Origin: Roseburia sp. AF12-17LB
Lineage (GTDB): Bacteria > Bacillota > Clostridia > Lachnospirales > Lachnospiraceae
Length of the DNA stretch: 64,000 nt
Assembly (NCBI RefSeq): GCF_003479605.1
Contig: NZ_QUHR01000001.1
Span: 496,001-560,000 of the forward strand
Direction: 5' to 3'
This document shows positions 1 to 9,057 of the stretch, piece by piece. A program made the position numbers and the translations under genes. The notes beneath the pieces are model-generated. The model searched no databases, had not been told where the DNA came from, and saw nothing but the letters and a program-made list of their open reading frames with translations. Every line of letters starts with the position of its first letter. Position 1 is the first letter of the stretch.

Positions 1-350
1 GCTGCGACCGGGTGGCAGCCAATGGAGACACCGCAAATAAAATCGGAACCTCCGTTGTGGCAACGGTAGCAAAGCGGTATCATGTACCTTTTTATGTCTG
101 TGCACCGACCTCTACCATTGACTTAAATACAGCAACCGGAGATGATATCTGCATTGAAGAGCGTCCGGCAGAGGAAGTGACGGAGATGTGGTATCAGGAG
201 CGGATGGCACCGGAAGGCGTCAAAGTATACAATCCGGCATTTGATGTGACAGATCACGATTTAATAAGCGGAATTGTAACAGAGTATGGAATCGCAAGAG
301 AGCCATATACGGAGAGCTTAAAAGAAATCCTTTCGAAGAGAAATGCATAA
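1..350 (+). CDS. mtnA: S-methyl-5-thioribose-1-phosphate isomerase MtnA, C-terminal part (5' end outside window)
   Basis: The reading frame is open from base 3 and gives [16 protein letters not shown] at the window edge. This matches the conserved MtnA/eIF2B-alpha-like segment (GxDRIAANGDxANKIGT) that holds the catalytic Asp and substrate-binding Asn-Gly. The following [12 protein letters not shown] is also typical of MtnA. The enzyme isomerises methylthioribose-1-P to methylthioribulose-1-P in methionine salvage; this is family knowledge. About 115 residues are visible and roughly 230 lie upstream of the window. An internal GTG at 12 is not a real start because the homologous sequence continues upstream. 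The stop is at 348-350. No other salvage gene follows in this window. Confidence 0.88.
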   Translation, partial: CDRVAANGDTANKIGTSVVATVAKRYHVPFYVCAPTSTIDLNTATGDDICIEERPAEEVTEMWYQERMAPEGVKVYNPAFDVTDHDLISGIVTEYGIAREPYTESLKEILSKRNA

Positions 351-436
351 GGTATCAATTTTTGTGCAAACTGATATCTTGAAAAGTATCTATCAGTAAG
401 GTATGATAGTAATAATGAGGTTTAAATAAAAATATA

Positions 437-461
437 GGCGGTGTCGATCACGTACACCGCC
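437..461. other. Hairpin between mtnA and the Mrp ATPase gene
   Basis: GGCGGTGT (437-444) pairs perfectly with ACACCGCC (454-461) around a 9-nt loop. Only TGTTTAG follows, so it is a poor intrinsic terminator on the + strand. On the - strand the A-rich stretch before it would give a loose U-tract. It may be a weak terminator for mtnA or a 5' leader hairpin of the next gene. Confidence 0.35.
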
Positions 462-486
462 TGTTTAGCGAAAAGAGGGAATAGAA

Positions 487-1257
487 ATGGCAATAAAGTT
501 TCAGAAAGAGCCAATGAATGCACATTCATCCATAAAGCATGTAATCGGCGTAGTCAGCGGTAAAGGTGGTGTTGGAAAATCTTTTGTCACAGCATCCATG
601 GCAGCCGCTATGCGTAAGAAAGGTTATGAAGTAGGTATTATGGATGCCGACATTACCGGACCATCCATTCCAAAGATGTATGGAATTCACGGAAAAGCAG
701 TCGGAGATGGAAAAGAGATTCTTCCGGCAGTGGCAGAAGACGGAACCAGGATTATGTCTGTAAATTTATTGGTTGATACAGAAGAAACACCGGTTGTATG
801 GCGTGGACCAGTCGTTGCCGGCGTAGTAAAGCAGTTCTGGAGTGACGTGGTATGGGGTGACATTGATTACCTTTTCGTAGATATGCCACCGGGAACCGGA
901 GATGTTCCACTGACTGTATTCCAGTCTCTTCCGGTAGAAGGAATCATTATCGTAACTTCTCCGCAGGAACTGGTTCAGATGATTGTAAAGAAAGCATATA
1001 ACATGGCAGGGATGATGAATGTTCCTGTCCTTGGAATCGTTGAAAATTACAGCTATTTAAAATGTCCGGATTGTGGAAAAGAGATTTCCTTATTTGGAGA
1101 AAGCCATATTGATGAAATCGCAGCAGACCTTGATTTGTCCGTTCTTGGAAAACTTCCATTGGATCCGGCATATGCAAAAGCTGCCGATGCAGGACAATTT
1201 TATACTATGGACAACCCATATATTGCCAAAGCAATTGAGACGTTGGAACAAATTTAG
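487..1257 (+). CDS. Mrp/NBP35 family P-loop ATPase (Fe-S cluster carrier)
   Basis: A 256-residue protein with the deviant Walker A motif GKGGVGKS at residues 25-32, a Walker B-like FVDMPPGTGD, and a CPDC pair at Cys193/Cys196. That pair is where Mrp/ApbC/NBP35 dimers hold a bridging 4Fe-4S cluster for transfer to apo-proteins in the cytoplasm. The length fits the short clostridial Mrp form without the N-terminal MIP18/DUF59 domain. It is flanked by a hairpin upstream and a strong terminator downstream, so it is probably monocistronic. The alternative, a MinD-type partition ATPase, is unlikely because the CxxC and the DADITGPSIPKM segment are Mrp-specific. Confidence 0.9.
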   Translation: MAIKFQKEPMNAHSSIKHVIGVVSGKGGVGKSFVTASMAAAMRKKGYEVGIMDADITGPSIPKMYGIHGKAVGDGKEILPAVAEDGTRIMSVNLLVDTEETPVVWRGPVVAGVVKQFWSDVVWGDIDYLFVDMPPGTGDVPLTVFQSLPVEGIIIVTSPQELVQMIVKKAYNMAGMMNVPVLGIVENYSYLKCPDCGKEISLFGESHIDEIAADLDLSVLGKLPLDPAYAKAADAGQFYTMDNPYIAKAIETLEQI

Positions 1258-1262
1258 ATAAT

Positions 1263-1299
1263 AACAGGTAATCTGCCATTTCGGTGGGTTACCTGTTTT
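1263..1299 (+). terminator. Intrinsic terminator after the Mrp ATPase gene
   Basis: AACAGGTAA (1263-1271) pairs with TTACCTGTT (1289-1297), and the run TTTT ends at 1299. It lies 5 nt after the stop codon. Confidence 0.8.
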
Positions 1300-1302
1300 A
1301 TG

Positions 1303-1395
1303 CGGGAAAATATGTTTCCCGTAGTTAAAGCGGATGCAGCATAGCAACAGAAAAATGCATGAAAAGCACCGCAGAAGTGGAAAATAAAATTCCAC
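1303..1395 (+). other. Leader region of the uracil permease gene with two small hairpins
   Basis: CGGGAAA (1303-1309) pairs with TTTCCCG (1315-1321), and GTGGAA (1377-1382) pairs with TTCCAC (1390-1395). Neither has a U-tract. I could not match them to a PyrR-binding loop or a known riboswitch, so any regulatory role is a guess. Confidence 0.25.
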
Positions 1396-1433
1396 GGATA
1401 TCACACATTATATTTTAAGGAGGAGCTTTCGTT

Positions 1434-2822
1434 ATGAACGAACGAAAAGACGCAATTCGCGACGCACGGACACTTGGTGTTCCGAAGATGCTGTTGTTAG
1501 GACTTCAGCACATGTTCGCAATGTTTGGCGCAACCATTCTTGTGCCGATTCTGGTGAACAGCTATTTTGAGGGAGAAGGCCTTTCCGTACAGGTTACTTT
1601 AATCTGTGCCGGTCTTGGAACTTTATTCTTCCACCTTTGTACCAAATTAAAAGTACCTGCATTCTTAGGTTCATCCTTTGCATTCTTAGGAGGATTTTCT
1701 ACGATTGCACAGTTGGATACCGGAGTCTTTGCAGACATGACCATGGGAGAGAAGCTTCCATATGCCTGTGGTGGTATTGTTGTTGCAGGAGCTTTATATC
1801 TGATTCTTGCACTTGTTATCAAGGTCGTAGGAGTAAAGAAAGTAATGCGTTTCCTGCCACCTGTTGTAACAGGACCAATCATCATCTGTATCGGCCTTTC
1901 CCTTGCACCATCTGCAGTAAACAATGCATCCACCAACTGGATTCTTGCACTGATTGCACTGGCAGTTATCATTATCTTTAACATCTGGGGAAAAGGAATG
2001 TTCCGCATTATCCCGATTCTTTTAGGTGTTGTCATTTCCTATGCAGCAGCACTGATTATGCAGGCAGCAGGACTGACTAATCCGGATGGAAGTGCTATCT
2101 TAAACTTTACCGAAGTAGCATCTGCAAGCTGGGTAGGACTTCCTCCATTCCAGTTATGCAAATTTAACCTGACTGCAATCCTGGTTATGGCACCAATCGC
2201 ACTGGCAACTATGATGGAGCATATCGGAGATATGTCTGCAATTTCTGCAACTGTTGGTGAGAACTTCATCGAAGATCCGGGACTTCACAGAACCTTAATC
2301 GGTGACGGACTTGCAACCGCATTTGCAGGTATGGTTGGTGGTCCTGCAAATACTACATATGGTGAGAATACCGGTGTATTGGAATTAAGCCGTGTGCATG
2401 ACCCTAGAGTGATCCGTATTGCAGCTGTATTTGCAGTTATATTAAGCTTTATTCCGAAAATGGCTGAAATCATTGGCTCCATGCCATCTGCAATCATCGG
2501 TGGTGTCAGCTTCATGCTTTATGGTATGATCTCTGCAATCGGTGTCAGAAACGTAGTAGAAAATCACGTTGATTTTACCAAATCCCGTAACTTAATCATT
2601 GCAGCAGTAATCTTAGTCAGCGGACTTGGATTTTCCAATGGACTTACCTTTACCATTGCAGGAACCAGCATTACCTTAACCGGACTTGCAATCGCAGCTT
2701 TAGCCGGAATTATCTTAAATGCAATCTTACCTGGTAAAGATTATCATTTCGGAGATGATCCAAAGGCAGATGCCAACCGTGGACTTGACATGAATCCGAT
2801 TCAGGAAGAAGATATTCAGTAA
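1434..2822 (+). CDS. uraA: Uracil permease (NCS2 / UraA family)
   Basis: A 462-residue polytopic membrane protein. Early motifs GLQHMFAMFGATILVP and PAFLGSSFAF, and the central NTTYGENTGVLELSRVHD, are the signature of UraA/PyrP uracil permeases within the NCS2 family; xanthine and urate members differ at the NTTYGENTG site. About 14 hydrophobic segments fit the UraA fold, with substrate held between the two half-helices. UraA symports uracil with protons. The start ATG is preceded by AAGGAGG (8 nt spacing). It has its own terminator and no pyr genes nearby, which suggests a stand-alone salvage gene. Confidence 0.88.
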   Translation: MNERKDAIRDARTLGVPKMLLLGLQHMFAMFGATILVPILVNSYFEGEGLSVQVTLICAGLGTLFFHLCTKLKVPAFLGSSFAFLGGFSTIAQLDTGVFADMTMGEKLPYACGGIVVAGALYLILALVIKVVGVKKVMRFLPPVVTGPIIICIGLSLAPSAVNNASTNWILALIALAVIIIFNIWGKGMFRIIPILLGVVISYAAALIMQAAGLTNPDGSAILNFTEVASASWVGLPPFQLCKFNLTAILVMAPIALATMMEHIGDMSAISATVGENFIEDPGLHRTLIGDGLATAFAGMVGGPANTTYGENTGVLELSRVHDPRVIRIAAVFAVILSFIPKMAEIIGSMPSAIIGGVSFMLYGMISAIGVRNVVENHVDFTKSRNLIIAAVILVSGLGFSNGLTFTIAGTSITLTGLAIAALAGIILNAILPGKDYHFGDDPKADANRGLDMNPIQEEDIQ

Positions 2823-2850
2823 GTAATAAAAAGCAATTTATGTAGAAAGA

Positions 2851-2893
2851 AACAGGTCATATTCAGCTTGTGAGGGCTGGGATGACCTGTTTT
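2851..2893 (+). terminator. Intrinsic terminator after the uracil permease gene
   Basis: AACAGGTCAT (2851-2860) and ATGACCTGTT (2882-2891) form a perfect 10-bp stem with TTTT at its 3' end. Confidence 0.85.
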
Positions 2894-2944
2894 GCGTTGC
2901 TTGGGAATGGCTGGAGTTTAGTTTTTTAATATTTCATTAAGTTG

Positions 2945-2973
2945 TTTCGAAATCAAAGGAAACACGGTATACT
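2945..2973 (+). promoter_or_regulatory. Possible sigma-A promoter of the PAP2 gene
   Basis: TTTCGA (2945-2950), 17 bp, TATACT (2968-2973). The -10 is good and the -35 is weak. It lies 50 bp before the gene, after the previous terminator. Confidence 0.45.
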
Positions 2974-3024
2974 ATAAGCAGCAGTAAAAGTGATGAAAAC
3001 GTACGGAAAGAAGAGGAACATATC

Positions 3025-3576
3025 ATGTTAGAACAGTTATTACATATAGATGGGCAGATTTTATTATGGATACAGGAGTATCTGCGATTCCCGGCACTGA
3101 CTTCCGTGATGAAGGATATTACAAATCTTGGAAATGCTGGAATCTTATGGATTCTGATAACCATTGTGCTTTTGTTGGACAAGAAGACGAGGAACGTAGG
3201 CTATATGTCGGCACTGGCTTTAATTGGTTCGTTAATTGTAGACAATATTTTACTTAAAAATCTGGTGGCAAGAACCAGACCCTATGAAGTGGTTGATGGA
3301 TTGAAGCTTTTAATTGAAAAGCAGCCAGATTATTCTTTCCCATCGGGACATACCGGAAGTTCTTTTGCATCAGCAATTGTATTATGGAAAGAGCTTCCTA
3401 AAAAATATGGAGTAATGGCATTAATTGTAGCTGTTCTGATTGCATATTCACGGTTATATGTAGGGGTGCATTATCCGTCGGATGTGTTGGCAGGAGTGGT
3501 GATTGGAACCGTACTGGCGTTAGTTTCGGTATGGCTGGTAAAAAAGATTCAGGGACAGAAGAAACTTGTGAAATAA
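3025..3576 (+). CDS. PAP2-family membrane phosphatase
   Basis: A 183-residue protein with all three PAP2 (type 2 phosphatidic acid phosphatase) motifs: KxxxxxxRP at K78-P86, PSGH at 106-109, and SRxxxxxHxxxD with Arg143, His149 and Asp153. His109 and His149 are the expected catalytic pair. Several hydrophobic helices place it in the membrane with the active site at the outer face. The family removes phosphate from lipid phosphates such as phosphatidate, undecaprenyl pyrophosphate (BcrC) or phosphatidylglycerol phosphate; the sequence does not tell which. It is probably transcribed ahead of the MoxR operon, which starts 67 bp later without a visible terminator between. Confidence 0.88.
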   Translation: MLEQLLHIDGQILLWIQEYLRFPALTSVMKDITNLGNAGILWILITIVLLLDKKTRNVGYMSALALIGSLIVDNILLKNLVARTRPYEVVDGLKLLIEKQPDYSFPSGHTGSSFASAIVLWKELPKKYGVMALIVAVLIAYSRLYVGVHYPSDVLAGVVIGTVLALVSVWLVKKIQGQKKLVK

Positions 3577-3643
3577 AAAATGTTTCTAAACCGGATGAGA
3601 AAAAAGTAGAGTCAGGAAACAGACTCAAGGCAGGAGGAGAAGG

Positions 3644-4603
3644 ATGGAATTACAGCAGGCGGTGGAATTATCAAAGCGGGTTCAAAATGAAATCAAAAAA
3701 AGCGTAAAAGGAAAAGATGATTGTATCCGGAAGGCATTCTGTGCAATTTTAGCAGGAGGACATATTTTAATTGAAGATGTACCGGGAGTGGGAAAGACAA
3801 CGCTGGCACTGGCTTTTTCGAGGGCATTGTGCCTTGAAAATCACAGGGTACAGTTTACACCGGATGTACTGCCGGCAGATATTTTGGGATTTTCTATGTA
3901 TGATAAGGAGCAGTGCGGCTTTTATTATCATCCGGGTGCAGTCATGTGCAATCTGTTTTTGGCAGATGAAATCAACCGGACTTCTCCAAAGACCCAGTCA
4001 GCCCTGTTAGAGGTTATGGAAGAGGGAAAAGTGACGGTAGATGGCATCAGTCATCCGGTTCCGAAACCATTTCTTGTAATGGCAACCCAGAATCCGAAGG
4101 GAAGTGCCGGGACACAGATGCTGCCGGAATCCCAGTTAGACCGTTTCATGATTTGTATGAGCATGGGATACCCGGATTTGAAAAGTGAGATTGAGATTGC
4201 CAAAGGAAAGAGCATCGGACAGAGCTATGAGAGCATAGAAGGTGTGATGACAGGGGCGCAGCTGCAGGCAATGAAAGAAACCGTAGAAAATATTTTTATA
4301 CATGACAGAATTTATGAATATATGATGGCGCTGATTCATGCCACCAGAAAAAATCCTTATATTGAGCTGGGCGTCAGTCCGCGTGGAATGGTGGCTCTGA
4401 CGAAAATGGTGCGTGCCAATGCATTTTTAAATGAGAGAGATTATGTGATTCCGGCTGATGTAGAGGATGTTTTTTATGATGTCACAAAGCATAGAATCGT
4501 ATTAAATACCAAAGCACGGGTCACCGGGGTGTCCGGGGAAGCAGTTCTTGAAAAAATTATGGAAGATACCACAAAACCAACTTCATTTAAGGGAAAAGAG
4601 TAG
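3644..4603 (+). CDS. MoxR-family AAA+ ATPase
   Basis: 319 residues. Walker A is DVPGVGKTT (about residues 45-53), Walker B is LFLADEINR with Asp108-Glu109, and MATQNP is sensor 1; this is the MoxR AAA_3 plus lid arrangement. MoxR ATPases are thought to act as chaperones for von Willebrand or DUF58 partner proteins. The neighbours fit: a DUF58 protein begins 3 nt after the stop, and a transglutaminase gene overlaps the DUF58 gene. SD GGAGGAGAAGG precedes the ATG. The physiological substrate is unknown, although this three-gene set often relates to the cell envelope. Confidence 0.92.
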   Translation: MELQQAVELSKRVQNEIKKSVKGKDDCIRKAFCAILAGGHILIEDVPGVGKTTLALAFSRALCLENHRVQFTPDVLPADILGFSMYDKEQCGFYYHPGAVMCNLFLADEINRTSPKTQSALLEVMEEGKVTVDGISHPVPKPFLVMATQNPKGSAGTQMLPESQLDRFMICMSMGYPDLKSEIEIAKGKSIGQSYESIEGVMTGAQLQAMKETVENIFIHDRIYEYMMALIHATRKNPYIELGVSPRGMVALTKMVRANAFLNERDYVIPADVEDVFYDVTKHRIVLNTKARVTGVSGEAVLEKIMEDTTKPTSFKGKE

Positions 4604-4606
4604 CCT

Positions 4607-5677
4607 ATGGCAACAGGACTGATACTTGTACTTATTGTTGGTGCATTAGGATATCTTGGAATCATTTATACCAGCCCGGCATTGATGCTTTTGTCGATTT
4701 GCTGCGGAGTAATGCTGTTTTTAGGCTATGGCTATATTTTATATATGATGCTTCGGGTAAAATGCCGGATTCAGATTCCGATTGTTATGGCAGAGCAGGA
4801 AGAAGGCGTTATGATCTGTGCGGTGACGGAAAACCGGAGCAGGCTGCCATTGCCGAAGGTGGTATACCGGATGGATTATCAGAACTCCTTTGGCAGGAAA
4901 AAGAGAAAGTTATCCATACAGACGGCGGCGGATGCAAAGAGCAGCAGCCGGATGAGCGTGGAGGTAGCAGCAAAAAGCAGTGGAAATTATACATTCCGGC
5001 TGGTTCGGGTAAGATTTTATGGCCTGCTTGGAATCGGCTATCTGACCAGGTATGTGCGCTATGAGGAACGGCTTTCCATTATGCCAAAGATAACACCGGT
5101 AATGATAGAGGTGGGATTAGCTTCCCGGTATTTTCAGGGAGAATCGGAAGTATATGATGATAAAACCGGGGGAGATGACGTATCTGAGGTATTTCAGATC
5201 CGTTCCTTTCAGCCGGGAGATAAAATCCAGAATATTCACTGGAAATTATCGGCAAAAGAAGATGAACTGATGGTGCGGGAAAACAGCCAGCCGATGGGCT
5301 GTCCGGTGGTGATTCTTCTTGACATCAGCGGAGGACAGAAAGAGACGGAGAAGCAGAGAAACCACTTTTTTGAAATGGTAATTTCGATTTCTTTTGGACT
5401 GGTGGAAAAACAGTGCCCTCATTATATCGCATGGTATGATGAAAAGGAACATGACCTCATCCGGGTAAGGGTAGATAAGGAAGAGAAGGTATATTATTTT
5501 ATTCTGCTTTTGTATGGAGCGGTTCAGAGCCGGGAAAAGATGGATATTGCACTTTTATATCAGGAGAAATACCGGGGTGAGACAGCAGTTACAAAGATAG
5601 AAATGAACCTTGCAGGAAAACTTATTGTGGCAGGAACGGAAATAGAAGATTTCGCAAAAGCGGAGATTAGAGTATGA
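4607..5677 (+). CDS. DUF58 domain-containing membrane protein
   Basis: 356 residues. Two hydrophobic helices near the N-terminus (about residues 3-50) are followed by a beta-rich stretch. The DUF58 signature VFQIRSFQPGDKIQNIHWK comes next, then a von Willebrand A-like segment beginning VVILLDISGG. DUF58 proteins are the usual partners of MoxR ATPases; this is family knowledge. The gene starts 3 nt after the MoxR stop and its last codons overlap the transglutaminase start by 4 nt, so the three are translationally coupled. The MIDAS-like DxS motif (LLDISG) is partly kept. The exact biochemical role is unknown. Confidence 0.88.
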   Translation: MATGLILVLIVGALGYLGIIYTSPALMLLSICCGVMLFLGYGYILYMMLRVKCRIQIPIVMAEQEEGVMICAVTENRSRLPLPKVVYRMDYQNSFGRKKRKLSIQTAADAKSSSRMSVEVAAKSSGNYTFRLVRVRFYGLLGIGYLTRYVRYEERLSIMPKITPVMIEVGLASRYFQGESEVYDDKTGGDDVSEVFQIRSFQPGDKIQNIHWKLSAKEDELMVRENSQPMGCPVVILLDISGGQKETEKQRNHFFEMVISISFGLVEKQCPHYIAWYDEKEHDLIRVRVDKEEKVYYFILLLYGAVQSREKMDIALLYQEKYRGETAVTKIEMNLAGKLIVAGTEIEDFAKAEIRV

Positions 5678-8364
5678 GAAAAAAGAAGAAAACATATGCA
5701 TCGGTTATGAAAAAGACCGGAAACATACGGTATTCGCAGAAAGGACGGCGGGCAGGAAAAATTGCATTGCCGCCGCAGGTCATGCGTGTGGGAATGCAGA
5801 GCCTGCTGGCTGTACTTTGGGAGCTTTCCATGTTCTTTATATTTGGAGACATCTTTCTGACTAACCGGTTTGGAAAGCCTGTATTGATATGGGTTTCTGT
5901 TTCTGCGGCAGCATTGACGTTTTCTTTTTCCTATTTTAAGAAGGCGGACAAGTGGCTGCTGCCTGTGGGAGAACTGCTGGTGGGACTGGTGCTTGGCAGG
6001 AAGGAACTTTATCCCGGGATGGCAGGACTGATCCGGCTGGTAGTGCAGAAAATCAATATGTACTATAATGTGCAGATTGTATCCGGATTTGAACGGTATC
6101 TTGATTTAAATCCGGTGGTAGCAGTAACAGCATGGCTGTTAGTTATCTTGTCTATTCTGCAGATTTATTTTCTGGTGGTAAGAAAACGGCTGGCTGGAGT
6201 GTTGATTCCACCGCTACTTCTTATAATGCTGGATTTTGCGGTGGGCTATGCACCATCAAAGCGGGCATTGATTTGTTTCTCACTGGCTGCAGCAGGAAGC
6301 TTTGGTTACTGGGCTGCCGGCCGGGTGGAATTAAAGCAGTTGGAATATCTAAGGCAGAAAGCAGTATGCCTTTTTCTGGTGGTGGCGGTAGCTGTTTCTT
6401 CGCTGGTATTTAGAGTGGCAGAACCGAAAGCCAAAGAAATGGTGGCAAGAAGAAGTGAAATTGAAAAAACGGCACAGGATATGGTAACAGAAATGGCAAT
6501 GACAGCTGCCAATCTTTTGGCAGAAATTCCTTTTGGTAAAGATATTTTCTCCTTCCATCAGCCGGGACGGGTCAGCAATATGGCACCGGAATTTGAGGAC
6601 AAGCCGGTTATGGAAGTGACTGCTTATCAGATACCGGATGATACGGTATATTTAAGAGGTTATGTAGGCGATTATTACAAAAATGGAAACTGGAAGACTT
6701 ATGATTCCAGTGATTTTGTATCTGCCATGCAGGAAGCGGACAGCAGTCTTAAGGAACAGACCGCGGGACAACAGGTACAGAATATTCTGGCATATACCCA
6801 GAGCTATTATACCTATTACTGGGATACCATTTACCGGGTGCAGTATTTTGATAAGAAAGACCCCTATGCATACTTGCCATACTATACGTTGGCAAGCTAT
6901 TATCAGGATGAACGGCAGCCCGCCGGGGTTCTTATGGATGGAGACCGTACTGTGCTCCGAAATGGCAATGACGTTCTGGAAGTAGACGGAACCATAAGAA
7001 ACAGCATGTCACATCTTTATATGAATGCTTTGTTTACAGCAGATTTGGCAGATGGTGCTTATGTGGACCGGAATGAGACACTGAGCGAATCGGAAGTAAA
7101 TGAAATTATAGAGAATATGAATAGCTGGCGGTATGATTTGGCTGGGTTTAACAGCAAATTACCGGAAGACGAATGGGCATTTATAAAGAAATATAATGAG
7201 TATACGGAAAAATATACGTATGTGCCGGAAAATCTCACAAGAATCCGGGAACTGGGAAATCAGTTGGAAGCGGAGTATGAAAGAGATTATTCGGATTTTG
7301 TAGATAACCGATTTACTGAGAATGGTACTTATTATGATAATATTTATAACTTTAAGGAAATCTATGCAGTCTATCTGGTGAAACGGGAACTGGCGAAGTG
7401 TAACTATAATCTGGATTTGGACAATGTGCCATGGGGACAGGATGTAACAGAACATTTTCTGTTTGATACGAAGGAAGGCTTTTGTCAGCATTTTGCCAGT
7501 GCTGGAACACTGCTTCTGCGGCAGATGGGAATTAAGGCACGGTATGTCAGCGGCTATGCTGTAAGTACATCAGAGTTTAAAAAGGACAGTGATGGGAATT
7601 ATACGGCAGAGGTTCTTGATAATCAGGCACATGCATGGACGGAAATTTATATAGACAGTGTTGGCTGGGTGCCGGTGGAGATGACGCCGGGAAATAAAAC
7701 CGGCATTGACCGTCTGGAGATTCAGCAGGAAAGTGACAGCATTACCATCCGGATGAATGATGGCAGAACAGCAGACCTAATTACGCTGGAGCGAAGTGAT
7801 TATCAGGACAGTTCCAAAGATGACAATCAGTCGGATTTATCCGGCAGCGGAATGCAAAATACGGAAAATCAGAATACAAAAAATCAAAACATAGAAAGTC
7901 AGGATACAGAAAGTCAGAACACAGAAAACCCGGATACGGAAAATCAAAATACAGAAAATTCCATGCAGGATGGCAATAAGGCAGGAAAACAGAATCAAAA
8001 GGGAAACAGTTTAAAGGTCATTTTGATTGCTGTGGTAATCATCATTCTGCTTCTTGCAGCAGGTATCTGGTATTATTTAAGAGAGATAGAAGGAAAACGG
8101 AAGAAGGGAACACATAGTTACAAGCGTATCATCCTTTGGAATTCAAACCAGATTTATCGCATTTTACGGCGGAAGGGCATTGTAAATGCAAAAGTACAAT
8201 CCGACCGGACATTCAGGGAACAGCTTTTAAATTATGGGGGCTGGAGCATGGAAGAAAAGGAGCGTTATCTTCAGATTCTTGAAGTGGCAGCGTATAGCCA
8301 TAAGAAACTTACCAGAGAGGATGTGCAGTTTGTACAGAAGCTTTACCGGAAACTGAAAGAATAA
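5674..8364 (+). CDS. Membrane-anchored transglutaminase-like protein (TgpA/DUF4129 type)
   Basis: 896 residues. Several N-terminal transmembrane helices (within about residues 40-250) precede a large extracytoplasmic region with a transglutaminase core. The core shows GFCQHFASAGT with Cys604, then AHAWTEIY with His653, then GWVPVEMTP, where Glu669 stands in place of the usual Asp. A low-complexity N/D-T-E-N-Q linker (about 729-763) leads to a single transmembrane helix (about 782-806). A cytoplasmic tail resembling DUF4129 ends the protein. It is the third gene of a MoxR-DUF58-transglutaminase operon, a common set. It may cross-link or cleave envelope proteins; the Cys-His pair is intact, but activity is inferred. 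Confidence 0.88.
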   Translation: MRKKKKTYASVMKKTGNIRYSQKGRRAGKIALPPQVMRVGMQSLLAVLWELSMFFIFGDIFLTNRFGKPVLIWVSVSAAALTFSFSYFKKADKWLLPVGELLVGLVLGRKELYPGMAGLIRLVVQKINMYYNVQIVSGFERYLDLNPVVAVTAWLLVILSILQIYFLVVRKRLAGVLIPPLLLIMLDFAVGYAPSKRALICFSLAAAGSFGYWAAGRVELKQLEYLRQKAVCLFLVVAVAVSSLVFRVAEPKAKEMVARRSEIEKTAQDMVTEMAMTAANLLAEIPFGKDIFSFHQPGRVSNMAPEFEDKPVMEVTAYQIPDDTVYLRGYVGDYYKNGNWKTYDSSDFVSAMQEADSSLKEQTAGQQVQNILAYTQSYYTYYWDTIYRVQYFDKKDPYAYLPYYTLASYYQDERQPAGVLMDGDRTVLRNGNDVLEVDGTIRNSMSHLYMNALFTADLADGAYVDRNETLSESEVNEIIENMNSWRYDLAGFNSKLPEDEWAFIKKYNEYTEKYTYVPENLTRIRELGNQLEAEYERDYSDFVDNRFTENGTYYDNIYNFKEIYAVYLVKRELAKCNYNLDLDNVPWGQDVTEHFLFDTKEGFCQHFASAGTLLLRQMGIKARYVSGYAVSTSEFKKDSDGNYTAEVLDNQAHAWTEIYIDSVGWVPVEMTPGNKTGIDRLEIQQESDSITIRMNDGRTADLITLERSDYQDSSKDDNQSDLSGSGMQNTENQNTKNQNIESQDTESQNTENPDTENQNTENSMQDGNKAGKQNQKGNSLKVILIAVVIIILLLAAGIWYYLREIEGKRKKGTHSYKRIILWNSNQIYRILRRKGIVNAKVQSDRTFREQLLNYGGWSMEEKERYLQILEVAAYSHKKLTREDVQFVQKLYRKLKE
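7858..7962 (+). repeat. Seven in-frame 15-bp repeats in the transglutaminase gene
   Basis: Seven consecutive 15-bp units encode five-residue blocks: NTENQ, NTKNQ, NIESQ, DTESQ, NTENP, DTENQ, NTENS. The unit length keeps the frame, so copy-number change would only lengthen or shorten the linker between the transglutaminase core and the C-terminal membrane helix. Confidence 0.85.
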
Positions 8365-8379
8365 AAAGAGAAGCTTTGC

Positions 8380-8424
8380 AAAAAAACAACAGCCGTGCCA
8401 GTGTATACACTGATACGGCTGTTG
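8380..8424 (-). terminator. Strong terminator of the cyclophilin gene (possibly also used from the + strand)
   Basis: CAACAGCCGT (8387-8396) pairs with ACGGCTGTTG (8415-8424), and the inner CAGTGTATACACTG is itself palindromic. Read on the - strand the hairpin is followed by seven T's (8380-8386 complement). It lies between two convergent genes. Confidence 0.88.
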
Positions 8425-8432
8425 CGATGGCA

Positions 8433-8954
8433 TTATACGGTTTTCGGTTCGTCGTAATCAACACCAAAGGTTTCTACGGTAACGGTTTTCATTCGCTGGT
8501 CTTCCATTGGACGGTCGCTGTAGTCGGTTGCAACTTCTGCAATTTTATTTACCACATCCATGCCTTCGATGATTTTACCGAAAGCAGCGTAAGCACCATC
8601 TAAGTGTGGAGCATCCTTATGCATGATAAAGAACTGGGAGCCGGCAGAGTTTGGCATCATGGAACGAGCCATGGAAAGAACGCCTGCAGAATGCTTTAAG
8701 TCATTTGCAAAGCCGTTCTGTGCAAATTCACCCTTGATACCATATCCTGGACCGCCCATTCCGGTTCCTTCCGGGTCACCACCCTGAATCATAAAACCGT
8801 TGATGACACGATGGAAGATAAGTCCATCATAAAATCCCTTGTTGACAAGGCTGATAAAGTTATTTACTGTGTTAGGAGCAACCTGCGGATATAATTCCGC
8901 TTTCATAATATCTCCGTTTTCCATTTCAAATGTAATAATAGGATTCTGAGCCAT
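8433..8954 (-). CDS. Cyclophilin-type peptidyl-prolyl cis-trans isomerase
   Basis: 173 residues of the single-domain bacterial cyclophilin fold. Catalytic and binding motifs are FHRVINGFMIQGGDP, GSQFFI and LDGAYAAFGKIIEG. These bind the prolyl peptide and catalyse its cis-trans isomerisation; there is no signal peptide, so it is cytoplasmic. I chose the ATG at 8954 rather than the upstream in-frame ATG at 8969. A GAGG site (8964-8967, - strand) sits 9 nt before 8954 and would lie inside the coding region if 8969 were used. It is monocistronic with its own terminator. Confidence 0.93.
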   Translation of the reverse strand: MAQNPIITFEMENGDIMKAELYPQVAPNTVNNFISLVNKGFYDGLIFHRVINGFMIQGGDPEGTGMGGPGYGIKGEFAQNGFANDLKHSAGVLSMARSMMPNSAGSQFFIMHKDAPHLDGAYAAFGKIIEGMDVVNKIAEVATDYSDRPMEDQRMKTVTVETFGVDYDEPKTV

Positions 8955-9057
8955 TGTAAGATACCTCATTTCTGTTCATTGAATTCATCCTGCATAACAG
9001 AATGTAGTTCTACTATAGCGGAAAAAGGCTTTTTTGTAAAGAAAGAGAGAAGGAAAT

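Noticed and set aside
1303..1433. PyrR-type attenuator before the uracil permease gene
   Set aside because: The small hairpins lack a U-tract and the conserved PyrR-binding loop could not be recognised.
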